Shown here: positions 1 through 5,516 of the stretch, piece by piece
Layout: each line of letters opens with the position of its first letter
Position numbering within the stretch: position 1 is the stretch's first letter
Source: Victivallales bacterium
Lineage (GTDB): Bacteria; Verrucomicrobiota; Lentisphaeria; Oligosphaerales; Oligosphaeraceae
NCBI GenBank assembly: GCA_017615955.1
Contig: JAFZZD010000753.1
Location: forward strand, 1-5,516
DNA length: 5,516 nt
Direction: 5' to 3'
The notes under the pieces: generated by a model
Told to the model about the DNA's origin: nothing
What the model saw: only the letters and a program-made list of their open reading frames with translations
Databases searched by the model: none
Translations under genes and position numbers: made by a program

Positions 1-2233
1 AAACAGAGCCTTTCCACAATATCTCCAGGCTACCTTCGCCAGGCAATTCAAAGACAAGTTTCGCGCCGTTTTGTTCCCAGGCTATCGCCTCGCCATTGAA
101 TGTCACACCAGCAACGTTGCCGTTCAGCAGCATCTCCGCATGCGCAGGATACTGCGTCTCCAATTTCAGGCTGCCTTCCGCAACAGTTGTGTCCACAATC
201 TTGAAATTGCTGTCCAAAACAGTATTTGCCCTGTTTTCGCAAATGGACAGCAGACGGCTGCCATGCCCCTTCACGTCAAGGCTGAGCTCGCCCTCAAGCG
301 GCATGATCACGCCGCTGTGCGCATCCACCGCTACATAGCCCTTGCCCTGCAAGGCGATGTCTTCCGCATTGAACGCAATCTTCCTGTCCTCATCCGCCAG
401 ATTGAACAAGCCAACCGTCCTCACAGGCAATGCCTCGCATGCCTTGATTGCAAAGAACGGCATCTTGAAATACAGGATGGACGGTGTCTTGACCTTGTGG
501 TTCCTGTAATCATATCTGGCAATGAATGTGTCTGCGCCATTGTTGGGGCAGCATACCGTCTTCTTCAGAGCGGCCAGACGCGGCGAATCAGGATGCTCGC
601 TCAGCTTGCCAGCAATCTCCACCATGGTGTGCGTCACCAGGCAGAAGTCCAGGGCGAAAAGCGCCTCCGTGTCATTCAGACCAGGGAACAATCCCACGCT
701 GTCGCTGTTCGGCACAAATATGTCGCCCGTATGTGTTGCCAGACATGCCACGCACCACTGGAAATTGGTGCGCACATAGTCCCACTTGCCGCTGCCGATG
801 TCGGTTCCATAGCGGTAGTTGGTGTAGTATTCGCCCAGGAAGGGATTGCCCATGACGATGTCGCATCCCGTCTGGAAATGGGTGTATGGCGGCATTCTCA
901 GGCGGAATTCCTTCAGCCACCAATCCCTCATCTGGTAGCCAGACTTGTCCTTGTCCCCCCTGTACAGGTCATGGCTGTCCTCAAACGCATAGCTCCAGAA
1001 GTCCTGCTTCACACCATCGAAGCCATATTCCAGCAGCAGTGTGTCCAGAGCATATTTCATGTACTGGCGGGCGCCCTCCTTGCTGGGATCCAGCGGTGCC
1101 GACTTCGGCACGCGGTAGTCATAGTCCATGAACCAGTCTGGATGCTCCTGGTAAATCGGCGTGTACTTGGGGCAGAAGCCACCAATCCAAACTGCTGGAC
1201 GCATTCCAATCTTCCGTATCTCATCCGTGAAATGCCTCAGCCCATTGGGGAACTTGGCATGGTCAACACCTGCCTCGCCCTCGTATGGCATTCCAAGGCC
1301 ATGGGCGGGAGGAACATTCACGGCATAGCCATCGTCCACCTGTATCCACTCCACCATGGGGAACTCCTTCTTCAAATACCTGGCCTCCTTGAGGATCATA
1401 TCCTCGGAGATGTTGCGGAAAAGACCGTCGTTCCAGGATCCCCAGACCATGGTGTACCTGTTCACAGGCGACGCGCCGTACATTGGCGGCAAATGCCTGC
1501 GCAACACTGCCGTGTAGGCCCCGAATATGCGTTCTATGTCATCGGAATGCTCGGTGGCACCAAGATACCACTCGTCCACCAATATCCTGCCAGGTGCCAC
1601 TTCCAGCGTCCCAATAGCCTTGAAGCTGGAGTATATCTCCATTGTGACTGTGCCATTCTCGTGCCTGAGAAGGTAGTTGTGGTAGAACACCTTCTGGCTC
1701 AATGTGCCATGCACCAAGGCATGCTTGTCATTGTAGTTGCCAACCAGCACGGCTGGGAATGGCTGATATGGACTGCGCCCGATCCTGTCGCAGACCACGC
1801 CCGGATCTGCCCAGCGGTTGCCCGCGTCAATGTCAAATTCCGAATCCTTTGCATCCTTGGCAGTGCGCTTGTAGTCAATGGGGAATGTCATCTGCTCGTA
1901 GATGCGGGGATTTTCATTGTGGTAGAAGAAGTCGTCCCTGGCATTTCCATTGAAATGAATGCCCGTCAAACGCAAGCCAAGTTCATTGAGCTTCAGCGTC
2001 CCGCCTGTCTTGTTGGCAAATACACGCCGCACCACAAGCCCCTCTGGCACGTCATCAACATACACATCATCCACTATGCCATTCTCATACTGCATGGCAA
2101 TATGCGTATGTCCAGCCTGCCCTGCCTCCTGGCACTCTATTTTCGCTGGCTGCACTTCCTGCCCTTCCAACACTGCAAAAAACGCGGCGTCATTGATGCC
2201 GCACTGCAACTTGTCAAAAACGGATGACGTCAT
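1..2233 (-). CDS. Clan GH-D (GH36-like) alpha-galactosidase, 3' end cut by window edge
   Basis: The frame is open for 744 codons from ATG at 2233 to the window edge with no stop, so the C-terminus is missing; ending in a beta-rich tail, it is probably nearly complete. Family role: retaining hydrolysis of terminal alpha-galactosides. Seen in order: an N-terminal beta-rich domain (about 1-255); a barrel starting near WGSWNDG (265-270) and WIQVDDGY (296-303), whose paired Asp bind the sugar in clan GH-D; KFPNGL (327-332); VWIGGF (348-353); HPDW (364-367); YGFDGVKQDF (403-412) with D411 as the expected nucleophile; RYGTDIGSGKW (474-484) with D478 as the likely acid/base; then a C-terminal beta domain from about 600. 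There is no signal peptide, so it is probably cytoplasmic. The start is set by AAAAGGAG 8 bases upstream. The canonical GH36 KWD is KQD here, so the exact substrate (alpha-Gal, alpha-GalNAc or other) is open. It lies 48 bases after the AAA/PD-(D/E)XK gene. TTA and CTA codons are absent and TCA occurs once (codon 3). Confidence 0.9.
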   Translation of the reverse strand, partial: MTSSVFDKLQCGINDAAFFAVLEGQEVQPAKIECQEAGQAGHTHIAMQYENGIVDDVYVDDVPEGLVVRRVFANKTGGTLKLNELGLRLTGIHFNGNARDDFFYHNENPRIYEQMTFPIDYKRTAKDAKDSEFDIDAGNRWADPGVVCDRIGRSPYQPFPAVLVGNYNDKHALVHGTLSQKVFYHNYLLRHENGTVTMEIYSSFKAIGTLEVAPGRILVDEWYLGATEHSDDIERIFGAYTAVLRRHLPPMYGASPVNRYTMVWGSWNDGLFRNISEDMILKEARYLKKEFPMVEWIQVDDGYAVNVPPAHGLGMPYEGEAGVDHAKFPNGLRHFTDEIRKIGMRPAVWIGGFCPKYTPIYQEHPDWFMDYDYRVPKSAPLDPSKEGARQYMKYALDTLLLEYGFDGVKQDFWSYAFEDSHDLYRGDKDKSGYQMRDWWLKEFRLRMPPYTHFQTGCDIVMGNPFLGEYYTNYRYGTDIGSGKWDYVRTNFQWCVACLATHTGDIFVPNSDSVGLFPGLNDTEALFALDFCLVTHTMVEIAGKLSEHPDSPRLAALKKTVCCPNNGADTFIARYDYRNHKVKTPSILYFKMPFFAIKACEALPVRTVGLFNLADEDRKIAFNAEDIALQGKGYVAVDAHSGVIMPLEGELSLDVKGHGSRLLSICENRANTVLDSNFKIVDTTVAEGSLKLETQYPAHAEMLLNGNVAGVTFNGEAIAWEQNGAKLVFELPGEGSLEILWKGSV
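1889..1906. repeat. 18-bp exact direct repeat, copy 1 (inside the alpha-galactosidase gene)
   Basis: CATCTGCTCGTAGATGCG on the plus strand is identical to 5462-5479. Here it encodes RIYEQM (residues 110-115) on the minus strand. It has internal dyad symmetry (CATCT/AGATG around GCTCGT). The identity is seen directly; meaning unknown, possibly coincidence. Confidence 0.5.
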
Positions 2234-2240
2234 TTGTTAT

Positions 2241-2249
2241 GCTCCTTTT
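2241..2249 (-). promoter_or_regulatory. Ribosome binding site of the alpha-galactosidase
   Basis: The minus strand reads AAAAGGAGC here, with the GGAG core ending 8 bases before the ATG at 2233. This is a good Shine-Dalgarno site and fixes the start of the alpha-galactosidase. No convincing -35/-10 promoter pair was seen in the 48-base gap, which fits transcription from upstream. Confidence 0.75.
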
Positions 2250-2281
2250 CAGATATTTCAACTTTTGTTTCCATTTTGAAA

Positions 2282-3994
2282 TTACCTCTTTAGTCTCCAG
2301 GACTTTACCATGCACTGCTTGCGCGAACAGGCTATGGCATAGCCATATAGCGCATCGAATTGCTCATTCAATGCCTCATCCTCACCATACCTACGTTCCT
2401 TGAATTGACATATCGCCGCATCAAGCGTGGCAGAAAGCATATCAGGCTCCTTGCAAGATTTAACCTCGATGATTACGCAACAAGAGGCATTGTTGGCCTT
2501 TATCAAAATGTCAGGAATGCCCTCGCCAATCTCACGATTGGAAACAATGCTGTAACCAGGTTCGGCAACTGCAGTAAGCAAGCCCTGCAAGAATGCAGGA
2601 TAAAAGTTCCAAGAACAATCCCTGCACGATATTGAAAGGCGCATTTGCCTGCTGAATTCCTCCTCCACTTTTTCCGCATCTCCAGATACAAACGCTTCCA
2701 ACAAAGGGCTAGCTGACGAAACTGGATGCAGCTCTCTGCGCATCCACTGGAGGAAAACCGCCTCAATAATCTGTGCAACCTCACGATTAGGTATTTCCAG
2801 AGCAATCAGCCCACCCTCCAAAGCATAATCTGCCGCAGGCTTTAAATAGCCAGTGAACAGCATGGTGCTCCAAAGAGTTTCCGGTGAACTTTCAAAGTCA
2901 CGATAAACTGTATTTTCCGCAACTGGCAACTTTACGGTGCGCCCATCCAGCAAAAGCTGCATTTTCCTGAATGTCTCATCCGTTTTGTCCGACATGAGCA
3001 AATCCCTGATTATGTCATTGCCAGAGGTATTTGCCCAATATGGCAAAGGCTTGAAGACATTGTCGGATGAACGCAAAGCCGCAGCCAGAAAACAAGCCAC
3101 ACTATATGGGTTGTACACCTCTGTCTTGCCAAAACGGTAGCCGTCATACCACTCCCGAACCAGTTCCCTGCATTCCATTAGACTGCAGGCCCCCAACATA
3201 CCATCAACTTCATCCTGCGTGAAGCCAAAACGCTCTCCAAATCCATCATCCGTCAAAATTGTATTGACGTAAGGATTGTTGAAGCCAGTGAATATGCTTT
3301 CCTTTGCGATTTTCAGGCAGCCTGTTATTATTCCGTACTGCAAGTTCTCATTGTCCTTGAAGGTACTCGTCATCAAAGCGCGCATGCTTGGCATAAACAA
3401 ATCATAGTACCCTCTTTGAAAAGCAGTCTGAAGCGGGACATCATACTCGTCCAAAAGCACCACGCATTTCTTGCCATAGTAATCATGAAGCAACTCCGTC
3501 GCCTGAAGCAAAATATCCGTGTTCTGCATCGAGGGATTGGGAGAGTTGAAAAACCTCATGACATCCTCACAATGGGCAAAAGCAGCAACTTCAGGTTTCG
3601 TAAATAACGGGTAATATGGAGCAAGTCCATTTTTGATGCAACGCGCCATCTGCGCCAGATTGTCCTCCAATGCTCCGCCAACAACTGAGGCAAAGGACAA
3701 CTTTATGACTGGGTACTTGCCCTGGTGCTTTTCGCATATCTCACGCTCTGACGAAATTGCCAGCCCGTCAAAGAGATGCGAATAGTCTTCTGCTGTCAGC
3801 AAATTGAAGAAAGAGCAAAGCATGCTCTGGTTCAGGCTCTTGCCAAAACGACGGGGACGGGCATAAAGACAGACACGACGTTCGTTGGCGATTATATCCC
3901 GAATCAACAACGTCTTGTCAACATAATAGCTGCCAGAGCGAATGAATTCAGGAAAATCGCTTATGGTGGTCTGTATTGTCAGGCTCGTCTTCAT
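2282..3994 (-). CDS. AAA-ATPase-like protein with C-terminal PD-(D/E)XK nuclease domain (PDDEXK_9 / DUF1703 type)
   Basis: A 570-residue protein of the AAA-ATPase_like plus PDDEXK_9 architecture. Seen: FPEFIRSGSYYVDKT near 14-28, the usual family opening; a Walker A-like loop RPRRFGKS at 46-53; LFDGLAI at 74-80; Walker B VVLLDE at 178-183; WYDGYRFG at 282-289; and a C-terminal nuclease fold with GIPDILI (492-498, D495) followed by VIIEVKS (507-513, E510 and K512). This is full length for the family. These proteins often occur as many paralogues in anaerobic bacteria; their biological role is not settled, so nuclease activity is inferred from the fold. Start choice: ATG at 3994 puts the family opening near the N-terminus and lies 13 bases after the kinase stop. 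An in-frame ATG at 4021 and a TTG at 4054 lie inside the kinase gene and are less likely. No candidate has a Shine-Dalgarno site, unlike the flanking genes, and codon use differs (11 TTA/CTA/TCA codons), hinting at a separate origin. No membrane segment or signal peptide is seen. Confidence 0.9.
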   Translation of the reverse strand: MKTSLTIQTTISDFPEFIRSGSYYVDKTLLIRDIIANERRVCLYARPRRFGKSLNQSMLCSFFNLLTAEDYSHLFDGLAISSEREICEKHQGKYPVIKLSFASVVGGALEDNLAQMARCIKNGLAPYYPLFTKPEVAAFAHCEDVMRFFNSPNPSMQNTDILLQATELLHDYYGKKCVVLLDEYDVPLQTAFQRGYYDLFMPSMRALMTSTFKDNENLQYGIITGCLKIAKESIFTGFNNPYVNTILTDDGFGERFGFTQDEVDGMLGACSLMECRELVREWYDGYRFGKTEVYNPYSVACFLAAALRSSDNVFKPLPYWANTSGNDIIRDLLMSDKTDETFRKMQLLLDGRTVKLPVAENTVYRDFESSPETLWSTMLFTGYLKPAADYALEGGLIALEIPNREVAQIIEAVFLQWMRRELHPVSSASPLLEAFVSGDAEKVEEEFSRQMRLSISCRDCSWNFYPAFLQGLLTAVAEPGYSIVSNREIGEGIPDILIKANNASCCVIIEVKSCKEPDMLSATLDAAICQFKERRYGEDEALNEQFDALYGYAIACSRKQCMVKSWRLKR

Positions 3995-4007
3995 ACACTG
4001 GCATTGG

Positions 4008-4979
4008 CTATTTGATTGCATTAAGGCCAACAGCGGCACCTGCCAGTTCGCCAACCTTGGGTCCCAAGGTGGTTATCACCAGCTGGCAGCAGTCCATGAA
4101 TTCCGGCCATGTGAACATGGGCAGATAGTGCTTCACCCTGTCCAGCATGAAGTCCCCGGCATAATATGCGGCAGTGCCCAGCACCACCATCTCGGGATTG
4201 AACGTGACCATCATTATGCCAATTCCCTGCGCCAGACGGCAGCATATCTCATCCCACATCTCAACCGCTACGGGTATTCCCTGCTTCGCACCTTCGCGCA
4301 CAGCCTGGAAATTCAGGTTCTCCACCTTGCCATCAACGCCAGGCAACTTGTACATAGGGGATTCAGGATGGTTGCGCAACTTCTCCTGTATGCGCAACGC
4401 CACATTGCGACCACCGCAGTATGCCTCCAGGCACCCAGACAAACCGCACCCGCACATGGGGCCGCCTGGCTCCAGCACCAAATGCCCCATCTCCGCGCCA
4501 ATGCCCTTGGCCCCTGTAACAAGATGCCCGCCAGTGACCACGCCTGTTCCGACACCTGTGCTCATGGTCACATACACCACGTCCTTCTTGCCCTTGGCTG
4601 TGCCGAAGAACACCTCCGCCAGCACGCCAGCATTGGCGTCGTTCTCCAAAATTGCCTTCAGGCCAAGTCCATTGGCCAAATCATCGCGAATAGGCGCATT
4701 CTCCCACACAAGATTCGGGGAGCGGGTAATCAAGCCCCTCTCCATGTCCAGGGGACCAGGCGCGCAAATGCCAATGCAACTCAAGTCGCCCATCGACAAA
4801 CCCTGCCCCGCAACCAGTTCCTTCGCCAGAGCAATGACTTTTGTAATAACCTCTTCGTATGGAGCGCCTCCAGTGGGGACACGGCCATTCGCCAGCACAT
4901 TGCCCTCTGTGTCAGCTATGCATACCGCAATCTTGGTGCCGCCAACATCAACGCCTAAAACTTTCGCCAAATCGCTCAT
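4008..4979 (-). CDS. ROK-family sugar kinase (glucokinase-like)
   Basis: A complete 323-residue ROK protein, the usual length for a ROK kinase. It has no N-terminal helix-turn-helix, so it is a kinase rather than an NagC/XylR-type repressor. Seen: the phosphate-binding loop GVDVGGTK (9-16, D11); APGPLD (73-78); the catalytic segment ENDANAG (112-118) with D114 as the expected base; STGVGTG (140-146); the GAEMGH motif (161-166) with E163 and H166; and the ROK zinc site CGCGLSGC (176-183), in which C176, C178 and C183 with H166 should hold zinc. ROK kinases phosphorylate free hexoses with ATP in the cytoplasm; E-x-G-H is found in glucokinases and related N-acetylhexosamine or fructose kinases, so glucose is likely but unproven. 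The start is fixed by AGGAGG 4 bases upstream. It lies about 60 bases after the small unknown gene and 13 bases before the AAA/PD-(D/E)XK gene. Together with the alpha-galactosidase it suggests oligosaccharide catabolism. Confidence 0.92.
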   Translation of the reverse strand: MSDLAKVLGVDVGGTKIAVCIADTEGNVLANGRVPTGGAPYEEVITKVIALAKELVAGQGLSMGDLSCIGICAPGPLDMERGLITRSPNLVWENAPIRDDLANGLGLKAILENDANAGVLAEVFFGTAKGKKDVVYVTMSTGVGTGVVTGGHLVTGAKGIGAEMGHLVLEPGGPMCGCGLSGCLEAYCGGRNVALRIQEKLRNHPESPMYKLPGVDGKVENLNFQAVREGAKQGIPVAVEMWDEICCRLAQGIGIMMVTFNPEMVVLGTAAYYAGDFMLDRVKHYLPMFTWPEFMDCCQLVITTLGPKVGELAGAAVGLNAIK

Positions 4980-4983
4980 AATA

Positions 4984-4989
4984 CCTCCT
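4984..4989 (-). promoter_or_regulatory. Ribosome binding site of the ROK kinase
   Basis: The minus strand reads AGGAGG, a perfect Shine-Dalgarno core, 4 bases before the ATG at 4979. The spacing is short but workable. It decides the kinase start and shows that this genome uses strong Shine-Dalgarno sites. Confidence 0.8.
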
Positions 4990-5018
4990 ATTGTTTTAGC
5001 GCCAGGCCGTCTCCAGTG

Positions 5019-5038
5019 CGCAGGGCAAAAGCCCCGCG
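5019..5038 (-). other. Intergenic hairpin between the unknown gene and the ROK kinase
   Basis: On the minus strand CGCGGGGC and GCCCTGCG pair as an 8-bp stem (seven Watson-Crick pairs and one G-U) around a TTTT loop. It begins one base after the TAA of the 120-residue gene. No T-run follows on either strand, so it does not look like a classical intrinsic terminator. It could protect or process the mRNA 3' end or attenuate read-through into the kinase; the pairing is seen, the role is inferred. Confidence 0.55.
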
Positions 5039-5039
5039 A

Positions 5040-5402
5040 TTAGAATGGATGCCTCAACGCCCAGGCCCTCATTCTCTTCACTATCTTCAATGACGCCTCT
5101 ATTGCCTCGCTGCGCTCATCCGGGCCAAGGTCGTTGCTGGCGCAAAGCCAACTGGCCATATCGTTCAGCATATTGTATTTCAGCCTTAACGCAACTGTTG
5201 AAATCAAATCCAGCGCATTGACGAAGTCATCGGAGTCCGGATTGGCACAGTTCTCCTTCATCACCAGCAGAAGCGCCTCTATGTTCTGAATCAGCAGGGC
5301 CACTTCCCTGAAAGAGAAGCGGCTGTCAAAATACGTGTTGAAGGCACGGGATAGCTGGGCACATTCCTCAGCCTCACTCAATGCTTCAAAATCAGGTGTC
5401 AT
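5040..5402 (-). CDS. Unrecognised small helical protein (120 aa)
   Basis: I do not recognise this family. The 120-residue product is soluble and looks all-helical: likely helices at about 5-26, 31-51, 57-87 and 94-116, with an acidic N-terminus (DFEALSEAEE at 4-13) and a basic end (KIVKRMRAWALRHPF at 106-120). No signal peptide, membrane segment, metal motif or catalytic motif is seen. Its ATG overlaps the TGA of the upstream glycosyltransferase-like gene in an ATGA, a typical sign of translational coupling; its own Shine-Dalgarno site is weak (only GGAA-like). This overlap and the shared strand argue that it is a real gene, perhaps an accessory to the upstream enzyme. The four-helix layout loosely recalls small chaperone-like bundles such as FliS, but no shared motif supports that. 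A hairpin follows the stop directly. Confidence 0.7.
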   Translation of the reverse strand: MTPDFEALSEAEECAQLSRAFNTYFDSRFSFREVALLIQNIEALLLVMKENCANPDSDDFVNALDLISTVALRLKYNMLNDMASWLCASNDLGPDERSEAIEASLKIVKRMRAWALRHPF

Positions 5403-5516
5403 TTTTCCAGCTTTGCTTCCTGATGTGGAGTTGTGAAGTCCTTGACCAAAGGACGCTGCAGCATCTGCTCGTAGATGCGCACATATTCGTCCGCAGTATT
5501 GTCGTTGTTGAATGTG
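5399..5516 (-). CDS. C-terminal end of a probable glycosyltransferase (partial)
   Basis: Only the last 38 codons and the TGA stop are in the window; the 5' part lies beyond the right edge. The tail reads FNNDNTADEYVRIYEQML (2-19) and then a charged end to EAKLEK. An aromatic/Asn-rich turn followed by an amphipathic helix of the A-x-E-Y-x-x-I-Y-E-x-x-L kind is typical of the closing helix of GT-B fold glycosyltransferases, such as GT4 or glycogen-synthase-like enzymes. This is recognition by pattern from a short tail, so family and substrate are uncertain. The stop overlaps the next start by 4 bases (ATGA). Confidence 0.55.
   Translation of the reverse strand, partial: TFNNDNTADEYVRIYEQMLQRPLVKDFTTPHQEAKLEK
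5462..5479. repeat. 18-bp exact direct repeat, copy 2 (inside the glycosyltransferase tail)
   Basis: Identical to 1889-1906 and read in the same codon frame, again encoding RIYEQM. The dyad is one pair longer here: GCATCT and AGATGC around GCTCGT (5461-5478). Confidence 0.5.

Noticed and set aside
71..2227. A very long open frame on the plus strand (about 718 codons) opposite the alpha-galactosidase
   Set aside because: It shares exact codon register with the minus-strand gene, so its stops would need TTA, CTA or TCA codons in that gene. The alpha-galactosidase lacks these except TCA at codon 3, which is where the plus frame ends. Its product shows no recognisable domain; it is a by-product of codon bias.
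3995..4054. Upstream starts (TTG at 4054, ATG at 4021) for the AAA/PD-(D/E)XK gene
   Set aside because: Both lie inside the kinase coding region without a Shine-Dalgarno site and would add a Cys/Gln-rich stretch not typical of the family; ATG at 3994 fits the usual N-terminus better.
3942..4958. A 338-codon open frame on the plus strand opposite the ROK kinase
   Set aside because: Same in-register effect: the kinase has only one such codon (TTA at codon 8), matching the end of the plus frame. The His/Gln/Ala-rich product resembles no protein family.
5019..5038. Intrinsic terminator
   Set aside because: The stem is strong, but no T-run follows it on either strand.
4174..5043. A 289-codon plus-strand open frame over the kinase and the intergenic gap
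   Set aside because: It is antisense to a clear ROK kinase, is Pro/Ser/Thr-rich without domain features, and has no ribosome site that I could see.
5040..5402. Assignment of the 120-residue protein to the flagellar chaperone FliS
   Set aside because: Only the size and four-helix layout agree; no FliS sequence motif and no flagellar gene is visible.

Overview
The window holds five protein-coding genes, all on the minus strand and tightly packed, so it reads as one operon-like block transcribed from right to left. The order of transcription is: the last codons of a glycosyltransferase-like gene (right edge), a small unrecognised helical protein, a ROK-family sugar kinase, an AAA-ATPase-like/PD-(D/E)XK nuclease-fold protein, and a large clan GH-D (GH36-like) alpha-galactosidase whose 3' end runs off the left edge. 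No RNA gene, CRISPR array, insertion sequence or convincing intrinsic terminator was seen. No stretch over 300 bases lacks a gene; the longest gaps are about 57 and 48 bases.

Region by region: 1-2233 is the alpha-galactosidase, 744 codons open without a stop. It has a good Shine-Dalgarno site and the catalytic landmarks of clan GH-D. 2282-3994 is the AAA/PD-(D/E)XK protein, with no Shine-Dalgarno site and visibly different codon use. 4008-4979 is the ROK kinase, with a perfect AGGAGG site. 4980-5039 is a short spacer with a strong hairpin. 5040-5402 is the 120-residue unknown protein, whose ATG overlaps the stop of the upstream gene in an ATGA. 5399-5516 is the C-terminal tail of that upstream gene.

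The carbohydrate genes could work together as follows: the cytoplasmic alpha-galactosidase releases galactose (and indirectly glucose or other sugars) from imported alpha-galactosides, and the ROK kinase phosphorylates a released hexose. The glycosyltransferase tail suggests that glycan or glycogen-type synthesis lies just upstream. This is inference from families and gene order; no transporter or regulator is visible. The AAA/PD-(D/E)XK gene has no obvious metabolic link and looks like an insert into the sugar operon.

The organism is a bacterium of medium G+C content. AAA-ATPase-like/PDDEXK_9 proteins are typical of anaerobic, often gut or rumen, bacteria (Bacteroidota, Clostridia, Lentisphaerota, Fibrobacterota, spirochaetes). 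The strong AGGAGG-type ribosome sites make a typical Bacteroidota member less likely. I cannot place it more precisely.
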